Positions 36,551 to 46,193 of a DNA stretch of 64,000 nucleotides are shown piece by piece. The DNA lies in the NCBI RefSeq assembly GCF_003990645.1, contig NZ_RYZK01000009.1, positions 1 through 64,000 of the forward strand, in the 5' to 3' direction. Origin of the DNA: Shimia sediminis (GTDB taxonomy: Bacteria > Pseudomonadota > Alphaproteobacteria > Rhodobacterales > Rhodobacteraceae). The notes under the pieces are model-generated. The model was not told the DNA's origin, did no database searches, and saw only the letters and a program-made list of their open reading frames with translations. How positions within the stretch are numbered: the first letter of the stretch is position 1; every line of letters begins with the position of its first letter. The translations under genes and the position numbers were made by a program.

Positions 36551-37444
36551 TTAGCTTCTTGTGCGCACCCGAATGCCGCCCTTACCGCTTGCCCCTTTTT
36601 GAGGAAGCCCCATTTCGACACGCACCGTGTGGCTTTCGCCCGTTGTGCCTTCCAGAGGATCAGGCAAAATACCCATGCTCATCGCCAGCGCAGCAAGCTC
36701 GGCGCGATTGGACAGGCCGGTCTTTTTCAGAATGTTGTTCATGCGCTGGCGTACGGCAGAAACGGTGATCCCCAACTCTTCGGCAATTACCTTGTCCTGC
36801 ATGCCGCCGCCAATCATCTGCAGAAGCTCGCGTTGCTTGTCGGTGATGCGGTTGCGTTCCGAGAACTCCGCAGCAAAGTGTGTCATGTAACGCTGATGAC
36901 CGGACAACGCCGCCACATTCAGGGTCCAGCCGTGCATGCGGATGATGTGCTCCATCTCGCGGCGCGAATGGTCGCCGGAAAAGGTGATGAGCGCAGCCTG
37001 TGGCGGGGCGTGCAACCGCAAGGGCACGGAAAATCCGGCCCGTATGCCGCGACGGCCCGCCTCGCGCAGGACTTCGTAACGGGCCTGGGGGATGTGGCGA
37101 TATTCCTCAACGAACTCGACCCCAACCGCGATGGGCGTCAGGTGATGCATGGCGTGGCTGCGGAAATAGGACCAGCGCGCGAGGTCCGGATCGCGGTTTA
37201 CAGCATTGAGCCAGCTTGAGTCGTATGAGGTCAGAACGAACTGGGTTTTCTTCCAGTTGGCGTAATTGCTCGACGCAATCATGTCGACATATGGCAGGTT
37301 CAGCTGCCGACCAAGCTCGACGATCAACCGCCACACATCCGAAGAGTGGCCGGTGTTTTCCAAGTCCAACAGAAAGTCGCGCAGAGTGTCGGGGGTGTGG
37401 TTCTCGGCCTCGACCGGCGGGCGACGATCTGCGGGCGCCCCCAT
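36551..37444 (-). CDS. LuxR-family regulator with autoinducer-binding-like domain
   Basis: This 297-residue protein has an N-terminal autoinducer-binding-like domain (about 20-190) and a C-terminal LuxR helix-turn-helix (about 205-265; VIAEELGITVSAVRQRMNNILKKTG). No luxI synthase is nearby, so it is a solo. The aromatic residues that hold homoserine lactones are not clearly in the usual pattern, so the ligand may differ. It lies 2 bp after the CII-like gene and is probably translated with it. Confidence 0.82.
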   Translation of the reverse strand: MGAPADRRPPVEAENHTPDTLRDFLLDLENTGHSSDVWRLIVELGRQLNLPYVDMIASSNYANWKKTQFVLTSYDSSWLNAVNRDPDLARWSYFRSHAMHHLTPIAVGVEFVEEYRHIPQARYEVLREAGRRGIRAGFSVPLRLHAPPQAALITFSGDHSRREMEHIIRMHGWTLNVAALSGHQRYMTHFAAEFSERNRITDKQRELLQMIGGGMQDKVIAEELGITVSAVRQRMNNILKKTGLSNRAELAALAMSMGILPDPLEGTTGESHTVRVEMGLPQKGASGKGGIRVRTRS

Positions 37445-37446
37445 AC

Positions 37447-37914
37447 TTAGGTGGTTTCCTCTTCGAGATGCAGCTTCATCTCGATCAACACATGCTGAAG
37501 AGCGGCCGTTTCTTTCAACATGCGCTTGGCTTCGTTCACGGTGATGACGCCATCCTCGATGGATTGGTTGTATTCGGCCATCAGCATCGCAAAACGCTGG
37601 CTCAGCGCGATCATTTCTTTGTTGACGCCACCTTCGCGATTGGACTGATTGCGGCGGCTCTCATTATAAGACAGGCTAATGCCTTTCAACTCGGCCAGAG
37701 CCGACGTCACATGTGGATAGGACGAAGCTTCTTCCAGCGCGGCGACGGCGTCGATGGGCATGAAACGGTCGGCATGTTCTTCGTTGTGGGAATAGTATCG
37801 CCCCAGCGTTGCCTTGGACTTGCCGGTCAATTCGCAAGCCGCCTCAATCCCTACATCTTTGACCAAGGCCTCAGAATGCTTTTTCAGATAAGAACCTACG
37901 CTGGCCACACTCAT
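37447..37914 (-). CDS. CII-like helix-turn-helix protein
   Basis: This 155-residue protein begins MSVASVGSYLKKHSEALVKDV. The segment AACELTGKSKATLGRYYS is a likely helix-turn-helix. The rest is helical. It recalls phage CII-type regulators, but no phage genes are near. The ATG at 37914 is chosen over a TTG at 37923. It sits directly before the luxR-like gene and may regulate or partner it. Confidence 0.7.
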   Translation of the reverse strand: MSVASVGSYLKKHSEALVKDVGIEAACELTGKSKATLGRYYSHNEEHADRFMPIDAVAALEEASSYPHVTSALAELKGISLSYNESRRNQSNREGGVNKEMIALSQRFAMLMAEYNQSIEDGVITVNEAKRMLKETAALQHVLIEMKLHLEEETT

Positions 37915-38280
37915 GTCCCCCAAAACACAGAATCCCCTGGAAGAGGGGAAATCACACAGTCGTTTCCCCTTAAAGGGTTAGGAGGTTTTTGTCATTTGTA
38001 AAGTGTTCGCGAAATGTCGCGGACGATCGGATGTCCGCTCTCTCGGACTAGGGCATTCGCATGGGGTCGCCTACCAACGTGGCATTTTTCGGTCATGGGG
38101 CGCGCTGCCGGTTTTGTGAGTGTTTTGCTTTCCACCATCCCCATGAGGCACTGTCTCGGGAAAGCAGGGTGTGAGTTACGGCAGGTCCGGGGAAGTCGTG
38201 TTCTGGATTTCCCCGGCCCCGTGCCCGAGGCATGCGAAACCGGCTTGCATCCATGGTCTGAGCCGTCTTATCACCCGGCC
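37915..38280. other. 366-bp divergent region between the CII-like gene and tdk
   Basis: Inverted repeats are AGGGGAAA-N11-TTTCCCCT (37944-37970), about 30 bp upstream of the CII-like start, and GCGGAC-N8-GTCCGC (38019-38038) beside the 8-bp palindrome TTCGCGAA (38007-38014). They are candidate operators. An open frame in phase with tdk from 38014 is not family-like. Confidence 0.5.
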
Positions 38281-38862
38281 ATGGCCAAGCTTTACTTTCA
38301 CTACTCCACCATGAATGCCGGCAAGTCGACCGTGCTGTTGCAGGCGTCGCACAACTACCGTGAACGCGGCATGGACACCTATCTGCTGACCGCGCGTTTC
38401 GACAATCGCGCAGGCGAAGGTCGGATTGCCTCACGGATCGGGATTGGCGAACACGCGGATACGTTTGACGACTGCGACGACCTCTTTCAAAAAATCGAAG
38501 CCCGGCAGGCCCGGGGCGATTTTGCCTGCGTCTTCATCGACGAAGCACAGTTCCTGAGCGAAGAGCAGGTCTGGCAACTGGCACGCGCCGTGGACGATCT
38601 GCGGGTGCCGGTGATGTGCTACGGCCTGCGCGTCGATTTTCAGGGCAAACTGTTTCCCGGCTCAGCCGCACTTCTGGCGCTGGCAGACGAAATGCGCGAG
38701 GTGCGCACCATTTGTCATTGCGGAAAAAAGGCCACCATGGTTGTCCGGCAGGGCCAAGACGGTCACGCCCTGCGTGAGGGCGCGCAGGTGCATATCGGCG
38801 GCAACGAGACCTATGTATCCCTCTGCCGCCGCCATTGGCGCGAGGCCATGGGAGGCCCCTAG
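38281..38862 (+). CDS. tdk: Thymidine kinase
   Basis: This 193-residue type II thymidine kinase has the P-loop STMNAGKST at the N-terminus, DEAQFL and a zinc-binding CHCGKKA with a late Cys in YVSLCRRHW. It salvages thymidine. The family start MAKLYFHYSTMNAGKS is at 38281; a longer frame from 38014 is non-family. Its stop overlaps the stop of the next gene on the other strand in a shared CTAG. Confidence 0.93.
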   Translation: MAKLYFHYSTMNAGKSTVLLQASHNYRERGMDTYLLTARFDNRAGEGRIASRIGIGEHADTFDDCDDLFQKIEARQARGDFACVFIDEAQFLSEEQVWQLARAVDDLRVPVMCYGLRVDFQGKLFPGSAALLALADEMREVRTICHCGKKATMVVRQGQDGHALREGAQVHIGGNETYVSLCRRHWREAMGGP

Positions 38863-39815
38863 TTCACCCGATTGGGCAGGTCGTGGCCTGCGCGATGCGC
38901 CTTAAGGTTTTCAACCGCCATCAGCCCCATGTTCACCCGTACTTCCAGCGCTGCGGTGCCGAGATGCGGCAACAGCGTCACGTTGTCGAGGGCGCGCAAA
39001 GCTTTGGGCACGTCCGGTTCGAACTCGTAGACATCCAGCCCCGCACCGCCAATCTCGCCACTTTGCAATGCCGCGATCAGGGCGGTTTCATCTACCACAT
39101 CCCCGCGTGAGATATTGATGAAATGAGCATGAGACTGCATTGAACGGAAAACCTCCGCATTGATGAGGTGCCGTGTTGCACCGCCCCCCGGAACGGCGGC
39201 AACAAGAACATCAACCCGGCTGGCCAACTCCCCAAGCGTTTCAGCGCGTGTTGCATTGAAGCCCAACGTCTTGGCCGAGCGATTGAAATAGACAACCGAC
39301 ATACCAAAACCAAAGTGGCAGCGACGGGCGATGGCTTCGCCGATACGCCCCATGCCGACGATGCCAACTGTCTTGCCAGAAAGATGCATGCCCAGCATCT
39401 GTGTCGGATGCCAGCCGTCCCATTGACCGGCCCGCACCAGCCGTTCGCCCTCACCGGCGCGGCGCGCGCTCATCAGCATCAGCGTCATGGCAGTATCTGC
39501 CGTTGCATCCGTGACTGCGCCGGGCGTGTTGCTGACAACGATCCCGACCTCAGCCGCCGCCTCTGCATCGATATGATTGTAACCCACGCCAAAATTCGCC
39601 AGCACCTTGCAGCGCGGGTTCGGCACGGCCTCAAAGACCTCGCGGCTGAAGTTATCCCTCAGGGTCGGCAATACCGCATCATAGTCGCTGAGCGCGGCGT
39701 GCAGTTCGCTCTCATCCAAAGGAGCAGTCGAAGACCGCACCGTGACATCATAAAGACCGGTCAGTTCGGACACGACCTCCTCGGGCAGAGGCCGCGTAAT
39801 CAGCAGTGTTTTCAA
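38859..39815 (-). CDS. D-isomer-specific 2-hydroxyacid dehydrogenase
   Basis: This 318-residue NAD(P)-dependent enzyme has the nucleotide motif VGIVGMGRIGEAIARRC, then SRGDVVDETALIAAL and the catalytic His in LLPHLGTAALEVR. It resembles glyoxylate/hydroxypyruvate reductases. The exact substrate is uncertain. Its start overlaps the csaA stop by 4 bp. Confidence 0.9.
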   Translation of the reverse strand: MKTLLITRPLPEEVVSELTGLYDVTVRSSTAPLDESELHAALSDYDAVLPTLRDNFSREVFEAVPNPRCKVLANFGVGYNHIDAEAAAEVGIVVSNTPGAVTDATADTAMTLMLMSARRAGEGERLVRAGQWDGWHPTQMLGMHLSGKTVGIVGMGRIGEAIARRCHFGFGMSVVYFNRSAKTLGFNATRAETLGELASRVDVLVAAVPGGGATRHLINAEVFRSMQSHAHFINISRGDVVDETALIAALQSGEIGGAGLDVYEFEPDVPKALRALDNVTLLPHLGTAALEVRVNMGLMAVENLKAHRAGHDLPNRVN

Positions 39816-40153
39816 TGCATACGCCCCCCGGCTGGTACTTTCATGTCAGGGCCGATCAGAACGATCTCTCCATTCTCATCGGGCAGCCCCAGAACCAGAA
39901 TCTCGGACATGAACTTGCCGATCTGGCGGGCGGGAAAGTTGACCACCGCCATGACCTGTTTGCCAATCAGCTGCTCGGGGTCGTAATGCCTTGTGATCTG
40001 GGCCGAGCTTTTGCGCTCTCCCAGCTCGTCACCAAAGTCGACCCACAGCTTGATCGCGGGTTTGCGGGCTTCGGGATAAGGTTCTGCCCGCGTGACGATG
40101 CCGACACGGATGTCAACCTTGAGGAAATCATCAAAGGAAATCTCGTCAGCCAT
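39812..40153 (-). CDS. csaA: tRNA-binding protein CsaA
   Basis: This 113-residue protein is a free tRNA-binding OB-fold domain: VDIRVGIVTRAEPYPEARKPAIKLWVDFG, then SAQITRHYDPEQLIGKQVMAVVNFP. CsaA has chaperone-like activity in Bacillus. The start at 40153 (MADEISFDDFLKV) overlaps the proC stop by 8 bp. Confidence 0.9.
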   Translation of the reverse strand: MADEISFDDFLKVDIRVGIVTRAEPYPEARKPAIKLWVDFGDELGERKSSAQITRHYDPEQLIGKQVMAVVNFPARQIGKFMSEILVLGLPDENGEIVLIGPDMKVPAGGRMH

Positions 40154-40958
40154 TGGCCAGCTCCCGTGAGCGGTCCGCCGCCGCAGCAACGGTTTTCCGC
40201 ATCAGGTCGGGCAGCCCCGTGACCTCGTCCATCAGAACCTCAAGCCCCGCCTGCGTGGTGCCATTCGGGCTGGTGACATTGATGCGCAACTGCGACGGGG
40301 TGTCATCCGCCTCTTCCGCCAGGGCCCCTGCCCCGGCCACCGTGGCCTTGGCCAGAGCCATGGCAAGCTCCGGGGCCAGGCCCTGCGCCTCACCCGCCGC
40401 TGCCAGGGTTTCGATCATGTGGAACACATAGGCTGGCCCGGACCCGGACACGCCAGTTACCGCGTCCATTTGATCTTCGCTTTCCAGACGCACGACTTGC
40501 CCGACTACGGACAGCAGCGCCTCGGCCAGATCAAGATGCGCCGCGCCCTTGGAGTTACCGATGATCGCGGTGATGCCCTTGCCCACGGCGGCCGGTGTGT
40601 TTGGCATGGCGCGAATAACCGGAGTGTCGCCGCCCAGAACCGCTTCGTAATGCGAGATGCCGATGCCCGCGGCGACTGACAGGAAAATCGTATCGCCATT
40701 GCCCATCGGTTGAAGCACCGGCAATGCCTCGGCCATGATCTGAGGTTTCACGGCGACCAGCACGATGGCCGGACTCTCTGGCAGCTCCGCATTCACGTGT
40801 ACGCCTGAACCTTTGACCCAGTCACTCGGAAACGGGTCCTGCACCCAGACCGAAGTGGCTGGCAGACCCTGCGCCAGCCAGCCCTGCAACATGGCAGAGC
40901 CCATTTTCCCGCAGCCCAGCAAAACCAGCCCGCGCGCGGCAATAACATCCATCGACAT
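40146..40958 (-). CDS. proC: Pyrroline-5-carboxylate reductase
   Basis: This 270-residue enzyme makes proline from pyrroline-5-carboxylate with NAD(P)H. Motifs are VLLGCGKMGSAMLQGW, VIRAMPNTPAAVGKG and VSGSGPAYVFHMIE. The ATG at 40958 has GGGGGA five bases upstream. It heads a coupled set proC-csaA-2-hydroxyacid dehydrogenase, 32 bp after the ybjN-like gene. Confidence 0.94.
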   Translation of the reverse strand: MSMDVIAARGLVLLGCGKMGSAMLQGWLAQGLPATSVWVQDPFPSDWVKGSGVHVNAELPESPAIVLVAVKPQIMAEALPVLQPMGNGDTIFLSVAAGIGISHYEAVLGGDTPVIRAMPNTPAAVGKGITAIIGNSKGAAHLDLAEALLSVVGQVVRLESEDQMDAVTGVSGSGPAYVFHMIETLAAAGEAQGLAPELAMALAKATVAGAGALAEEADDTPSQLRINVTSPNGTTQAGLEVLMDEVTGLPDLMRKTVAAAADRSRELANG

Positions 40959-40990
40959 GAAGTCCCCCTGATTGTCCTCGGGGGAAAGGT

Positions 40991-41491
40991 TTACGCCCGA
41001 CCGTAGGCCTCTGCAATGGCGACCTGCATGGCGCCGTCAACGCTGCGGTCTCCCCAGACAGCCAGCTGGAACGCCGGATAGAACCTCTCGGCGCTCATCA
41101 CCGCCGCCTGGATCATGGTGTCGATCTGGTCGGGGCTCGCGACCTGGCCCCCCGCCAGAACCAGACCATAGCGGTAGATCATCAGCTTTTGCGGTTTCCA
41201 GAAGGTGAAGGCGCCCGCCCAGCATTGGTCGTTAACGGCGTTCAGCACCTCGTGCAGCTGAGGCAGCTTCTCTTCCGGTGGCTCCATTTCGAACGAACAC
41301 ACCAGCCGAAGGGTTTCGTCATACGCCGACCAGGCCAGCGTGATCGAATAGGTGCGCCACTGACCTTCGACCGCCATGGCGATCTGGTCATCTGCAATAC
41401 GGTCAAAGCTCCAATCGTGGTATTCGGCAATATGCTCGACGATGTCGATCGGATGCGCGTCTTCTTCCAGATATGTCTCTGACAGTGCCAT
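40991..41491 (-). CDS. YbjN-domain protein
   Basis: This 166-residue protein resembles the YbjN/T3SS-chaperone-like fold: HDWSFDRIADDQIAMAVEGQWRTYS followed by LRLVCSFEMEP and VNDQCWAGAFTFW. It is common upstream of proC in Roseobacter-type genomes. Its function is unknown. DnaA-box-like sequences lie about 140-170 bp upstream of its start. Confidence 0.82.
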   Translation of the reverse strand: MALSETYLEEDAHPIDIVEHIAEYHDWSFDRIADDQIAMAVEGQWRTYSITLAWSAYDETLRLVCSFEMEPPEEKLPQLHEVLNAVNDQCWAGAFTFWKPQKLMIYRYGLVLAGGQVASPDQIDTMIQAAVMSAERFYPAFQLAVWGDRSVDGAMQVAIAEAYGRA

Positions 41492-41632
41492 GGCCCCACC
41501 TCTTTTCTGCTCTTGCGCCGGGGAAATGGCAGCGCCCCTAGCGCTTGGTGCCTGCTCTAGGGAAAGCGTACTTTTGCGCCTTCCTTACCAGATATGGTGG
41601 TATGTAAGCGGCGGTCTGTAAAGCAAAATATT

Positions 41633-41660
41633 TGTGGATAACGCAATAAGTTGTGGATAG
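41633..41660 (-). promoter_or_regulatory. Two DnaA-box-like sites
   Basis: TGTGGATAA at 41633-41641 is an exact complement of the DnaA box TTATCCACA. TGTGGATAG at 41652-41660 differs by one base. They point the same way, 19 bp apart, in an AT-rich stretch (41615-41665). The region also holds the ybjN-like promoter. Confidence 0.55.
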
Positions 41661-41737
41661 TTCTGAGCGACGCACAAGAGTTTGTCACATTCCTGTGTCG
41701 TGAAATCCCGAGAATTCTTGCGCTGCGAGCCTTACGT

Positions 41738-42961
41738 CTACTGCCCCGTACGCGGCGCAACCTTGGCCCCAGCCATCAACCCCGCCGACGGATAGAGCAC
41801 GACGGTTTCCCCAGACTCGAGGCCGGTCAGAACCTGCGCGTCGATACCATTGTTCTCACCTATCTCAACAACCCGAAGTGCCGTCACATCATCTTGAACG
41901 ACAAAGACGGCCCAATTGCCATTGTCCCGAAACAGGGCGCTCGATGGGGCGATCACGGTTTCGGCGACCTCCCAAACGACAATACGGGTTTCCACACGAA
42001 ATCCATGACCCAGCGACGCGCGGCTCTCGGGCGGGTCCGTGAACTGAATCACCGCATTGACGCGCTGCTCTTCCACGCCCAGCGCCGAGTATTTCGTGAA
42101 CCCCCATGGGTCAATACGTTCGACTTCACCGTTCAAATCTCCGCTGCCACCCCAGTTGGTGATCAGTACCCGGTCTCCGGTGTTCACCTTGACAGCATCC
42201 GTCGAGAGAAGCTCCACAACCACCTCCAGGTCTGTATCGGTATCTCCCACCTCCAGCACCGGAGCACCGGCGGGCAGAATGGTTTCACTTTGCTGGATCA
42301 CCTGCAAAACCACGCCGGTAATCGGTGACGGCAGGTCAATGGCTTCGGTCGCGACAGCGGCGCGGTTCTGGCCCGCGGTGTCAAAGCTGATCAGGTTCGC
42401 TCGGGCATTGTTCAGGTCCGCAATGCGCATTGAGATCGCCGCCCGGGCGGTATCTACAACGGCGTCTGAGGCCCGCATCTTGCTGACAGCGCGGTCCAAT
42501 GTCGCCTGAGAGACGTTCTCTTGCTGAAAAAGCGTACGCGCCCGGTTGAGATCGGTGCGCGCAAGATCACGGTCGGCCATGGCCTTGTTCAGGTCAGCCT
42601 CGGCCACACGCAAAGCCGCCTCGGACGCCGCAATCGCCGCCTTGGCCTGTTCGCGGGTCCGGATATCCAGCGCTGCCGGGTTGGTTGGCAACATGCGGGC
42701 CACGATTGTCTCGCCCTTGGTCACCTGATCTCCCGGTTGCAGGTCAACCCGCAGCAAATGCCCGGCGATGGGCGTGGAGACCACGTAAGGATCACGCACC
42801 CGCGTGCGCGCCTCTTCATCCACGGTCTGCATCATGGTCCCGCGTCGCACTTCGCCCATGTCCACAAGCACCGGCTGCGGCCAAAAGGCGGCAGCAAGCC
42901 CTGCAGCAACTAGCGCGGCGGCCCCTAGGGTCAGGATTCTGCGAGACTGTTTCTTGGCCAT
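41738..42961 (-). CDS. Membrane fusion (HlyD/MacA-like) periplasmic adaptor
   Basis: This 407-residue protein has an N-terminal membrane anchor (about residues 9-27), a biotinyl-lipoyl-like domain (VVSTPIAGHLLRVDLQPGDQVTKGE), a long alpha-helical hairpin (about 100-190) and a beta-barrel. It links an inner-membrane exporter to an outer-membrane channel. It is 5 bp after the permease gene on the same strand. Confidence 0.88.
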   Translation of the reverse strand: MAKKQSRRILTLGAAALVAAGLAAAFWPQPVLVDMGEVRRGTMMQTVDEEARTRVRDPYVVSTPIAGHLLRVDLQPGDQVTKGETIVARMLPTNPAALDIRTREQAKAAIAASEAALRVAEADLNKAMADRDLARTDLNRARTLFQQENVSQATLDRAVSKMRASDAVVDTARAAISMRIADLNNARANLISFDTAGQNRAAVATEAIDLPSPITGVVLQVIQQSETILPAGAPVLEVGDTDTDLEVVVELLSTDAVKVNTGDRVLITNWGGSGDLNGEVERIDPWGFTKYSALGVEEQRVNAVIQFTDPPESRASLGHGFRVETRIVVWEVAETVIAPSSALFRDNGNWAVFVVQDDVTALRVVEIGENNGIDAQVLTGLESGETVVLYPSAGLMAGAKVAPRTGQ

Positions 42962-42966
42962 GACCT

Positions 42967-45330
42967 TTACTCTCTTGTCTTCAGGGTCGCCACGAGGTCG
43001 ACCTTGTCAATATCACGTTTCACCAGCCAGCCGGAAAGAACCGAGGCCGCAATGACGGCAGCTCCGGCCATGCCATAAGCCTCGGGCCGAAAGGTGGTGG
43101 GAATTTGGTAGATGTCGGTGCTGAAGCCAGCGGCAATCAGGAAAAACAGATAGTATCCAATCAGCACGCCCAGCGGGATGGCCAGCAAAACCACAATTGC
43201 CAACTCACCCAGCAACACGAACGCTGTTTCCCCCCTGGTGAACCCAATCACCCGAAGGCTGGCGAGATCACGCGATTGCTCGCCAAATGCGATGCGGGCC
43301 GCGTTGTAGACAATCCCAAAGGTGATAATCGCGGCAATCGCCACCATGACATAGCGCATCGAGCCCGCGCCGCTGTCCATCAGTGTCTCAATGGCCGCAC
43401 GCGCATCCTCGCGGCGGGTGACGCCCGCCACCGAAGGCATCTCTTTGAGCGCGGCATAGAGGGCGGGAAGTTGATCGCTGTCGACCCTGAGATAGGCGGC
43501 AGAGACACGGCCCCACTCAGCCATATCGCGATTGAGGCTGTCCATGCGCATGAAAGCCGGCGAGCCCAGCAGCGTTTCCGCAATCGACGCCACGGGCACT
43601 TCCAGCACAGGGCGCTTGCCTTCAAGCACCTCCACCACCAGCGTATCGCCGGGCGCAATTTGCAGGATATCTGCCAGTGGCTTGGCCAGAACGACACCGT
43701 TCTCCGGCAGCACGATATCGGACATGTCCTTGTTCACAGCGCGGTTGAGCTGCGCCTGATCAACCAGCCCCGTAACGGCGCCGCGATAAGTATGCAGACC
43801 ATTTCGCAAAACCGCGCTGACGCCCCGCGTGGGTTCGACCTCGATCACACCGGGCAAATGCGCAAGATCAAAGGCCGTCTTGGCTGGCATTGGTTCAAAA
43901 AAGCTCACCGATACATCCGAGCGGTCGATGACGCCAAATGTCAGATCCAGAGTTTCGTCAAACCCCGACAAGACCGACATCTGCGCAGACGACAACCCCA
44001 TGCCGACAGCGATCCCGATAACGGACCCAAAAATGCGCCCCGGATTGCGGAAAATCCGTCGCAGGACCATGCGGCTGGGTTGGTCGAGCCAGTTTTTCAG
44101 GCGCTCATTGATGGCCCCTGAGCGTGAGAAATCCATCGGCGCTGGCGGCCGCATGGCGACTGCAGGCGTCAGCCGGAACACCCGGCTCAGCACAACAAGG
44201 CTACCGGCCGAAGCCGCCAGAACCGAAACACTGACCCCCATCATCAAGCTGGATGCGTCCACACGAAACACGAGAAACGGAAAATGATAGAACTTTTGAT
44301 AGACAAGCGCCATGTAGCGCCCTGCCCAGATCCCCAACACACTGCCCAACAATGCGCCAAGGATCGCGATCACCAGAACCATCTTGAAATAGTGCCAGGA
44401 AACCTCCCAGTCGGTGTAGCCAAACGCCTTGATCAGACCAATCTGTTCGCGTTCAGACTGCACCAGACGGGTGATGACGATGTAGAGCAGAAAGGCCGCA
44501 ACAGCCATGAAGATCGGCGGCACCACCACCGCAGTCGCGCGCAGACCTTCGATTTCCTCTGAAATAAAGCGGTCCGACATGTGGTCCGCGCGTTCATAAG
44601 ACCCGAGTGACCCATAACGGTCTAAAAGCGCATCCACAGCCGCCATCACGGGCTCGACCCGCGCGCCACGCTCCAGCGCAATCAGCGCCTCGTTAAAGGC
44701 CCCTTCCACGTCATAAGCCGCGGCCAGCGCCTCTTCGTTCATCCACAACACTGCAAATCGTGCACTGTCAGGCACGAATTCACCGGGGGCCGTGGTGAAC
44801 AGGTACTCGGGCGCCATGGCAAAGCCGACAATACGAAACGACCGGCGCGCGCCGTACATCGTGGCGGTCAACTCATCGCCTAACCGCAGCCCGTGCGCGT
44901 CGGCAAAGCTCTGCAACACGATCACCTCTTCGGTGCGGGTCGGCGACAGCATGCGCCCTTCTGACAAGTAGATGGCATTCAACTTTGGCACGCGGTGCGC
45001 AGGCAATGAGACGGCGCTGGCCCGCACCGGCAAAGCCTGACCCGCCATGTCGATCAACGCGCCCCCCTGGACCCGGCCCTCGACTGCTGCCACGCCGGGG
45101 ATCTCCGCAATCCTGTCGAGCATGCTCAGAGGCGCACGCGTTACCGGCGCGAAGACGTCGGCCAGCCGATACCGCTCGTAATAAGCGGCGCGCGTTTCAA
45201 CCAGAGATGACAGCATCCCCGCCATCATCACCAGCAGCATCACGCCCACGGCCACCACAAGCGCGATCGCCCCGGCCTGACCCTTGATCCGCCAAAGGTC
45301 GCGCAGCAGCTTGTGGTTCAACGCGCTCAT
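42967..45330 (-). CDS. ABC transporter permease with two FtsX domains
   Basis: This 787-residue protein has an N-terminal helix, a periplasmic domain and two FtsX permease domains (about 250-375 and 670-780), giving about eight membrane helices. This is a MacB/LolE-like mechanotransmission exporter type. The start at 45330 (MSALNHKLLRDLWRIKGQ) sits 4 bp after the ATPase stop; the longer frame runs into that gene. Confidence 0.88.
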   Translation of the reverse strand: MSALNHKLLRDLWRIKGQAGAIALVVAVGVMLLVMMAGMLSSLVETRAAYYERYRLADVFAPVTRAPLSMLDRIAEIPGVAAVEGRVQGGALIDMAGQALPVRASAVSLPAHRVPKLNAIYLSEGRMLSPTRTEEVIVLQSFADAHGLRLGDELTATMYGARRSFRIVGFAMAPEYLFTTAPGEFVPDSARFAVLWMNEEALAAAYDVEGAFNEALIALERGARVEPVMAAVDALLDRYGSLGSYERADHMSDRFISEEIEGLRATAVVVPPIFMAVAAFLLYIVITRLVQSEREQIGLIKAFGYTDWEVSWHYFKMVLVIAILGALLGSVLGIWAGRYMALVYQKFYHFPFLVFRVDASSLMMGVSVSVLAASAGSLVVLSRVFRLTPAVAMRPPAPMDFSRSGAINERLKNWLDQPSRMVLRRIFRNPGRIFGSVIGIAVGMGLSSAQMSVLSGFDETLDLTFGVIDRSDVSVSFFEPMPAKTAFDLAHLPGVIEVEPTRGVSAVLRNGLHTYRGAVTGLVDQAQLNRAVNKDMSDIVLPENGVVLAKPLADILQIAPGDTLVVEVLEGKRPVLEVPVASIAETLLGSPAFMRMDSLNRDMAEWGRVSAAYLRVDSDQLPALYAALKEMPSVAGVTRREDARAAIETLMDSGAGSMRYVMVAIAAIITFGIVYNAARIAFGEQSRDLASLRVIGFTRGETAFVLLGELAIVVLLAIPLGVLIGYYLFFLIAAGFSTDIYQIPTTFRPEAYGMAGAAVIAASVLSGWLVKRDIDKVDLVATLKTRE

Positions 45331-45334
45331 GTTC

Positions 45335-46051
45335 TCACCATTCAATCTCGTCGGGGCTGAGGCGCGTCTCGTTGGTCTCGACGCTGCGGATCGCTCCGTC
45401 CGCAAAGTGAATCACCCGGTGGGCCATGGCGGCGGTCGCGGCAGCGTGGGTGACAATCATCACCGTGGCGCCCAGCTTGGCGTTGACGTCGTTCAGCACA
45501 TGCAGCACCGCGCGGCCTGTCTTGGAATCCAACGCCCCCGTGGGTTCATCGCAAAACAGAACTGTCGGATTCTTGGCAATGGCGCGGGCAATCGCAACCC
45601 GCTGCTGCTCGCCCCCGGACATCTGCGCGGGAAAGTGATCCATGCGCTCGCCAAGACCCACAAGCCGCAGCGCCTCGTCCACATCCATGGGATCGTCGGC
45701 GATCTCGGTTACCAGCTCGACATTTTCGCGCGCCGTCAGCGAGGGCATGAGGTTGTAGAACTGAAACACAAACCCCACGTGGTCGCGCCGATACCGGGTG
45801 AGGTCGCGGTCCGACATGGTGCTGAGGCTCTGTTCTTCAAACAGTGCCTCGCCGTCTGTAGCCCGATCCAACCCTCCGATGATGTTCAAAAGCGTGGATT
45901 TGCCCGACCCGGAAGGGCCCAAAAGCACGACAATCTCACCTTTAGGGATATCCAGATCCACGCCGCGCAGGGCATGCACTGCCGCCTCGCCCTCGCCATA
46001 GACCTTGGTCAGCCCATGTACGGAAAAAATGTTGGAAATGTCCTTGGCCAC
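45335..46051 (-). CDS. ABC transporter ATP-binding protein (MacB/LolD-like)
   Basis: This 238-residue ATPase has Walker [10 protein letters not shown], the signature [16 protein letters not shown] and Walker [13 protein letters not shown]. It forms a three-gene exporter with the permease and adaptor downstream. A substrate cannot be named; the set is like MacAB or DevABC exporters. Confidence 0.9.
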   Translation of the reverse strand: MAKDISNIFSVHGLTKVYGEGEAAVHALRGVDLDIPKGEIVVLLGPSGSGKSTLLNIIGGLDRATDGEALFEEQSLSTMSDRDLTRYRRDHVGFVFQFYNLMPSLTARENVELVTEIADDPMDVDEALRLVGLGERMDHFPAQMSGGEQQRVAIARAIAKNPTVLFCDEPTGALDSKTGRAVLHVLNDVNAKLGATVMIVTHAAATAAMAHRVIHFADGAIRSVETNETRLSPDEIEW

Positions 46052-46163
46052 AAATTAGTCCGCCTGCCCCTGAAACCCGGGAAGCTCGCACGCCGATCAG
46101 ACGGTTGAGAGGCTCCTGCCCCTCGCGCCATCAGGCGCTCACCCCGGGAAATATCCGGAATTT

Positions 46164-46186
46164 GGGAAAGGGCGCATCCGGCGCCC
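46164..46186 (-). terminator. Terminator after ubiK
   Basis: On the minus strand GGGCGC-cggat-GCGCCC is followed by TTTCCC. It lies about 10 bp after the ubiK stop. The T-run is short. Confidence 0.6.
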
Positions 46187-46193
46187 CATCCGC

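Noticed and set aside
36551-38280. Prophage remnant around the CII-like gene
   Set aside because: No integrase, structural or lysis genes, no att-like repeats, and neighbours are housekeeping genes.
41492-41737. Chromosome replication origin
   Set aside because: Only two DnaA-like boxes and none of the usual neighbours (dnaA, parAB, hemE, gidAB) are present.
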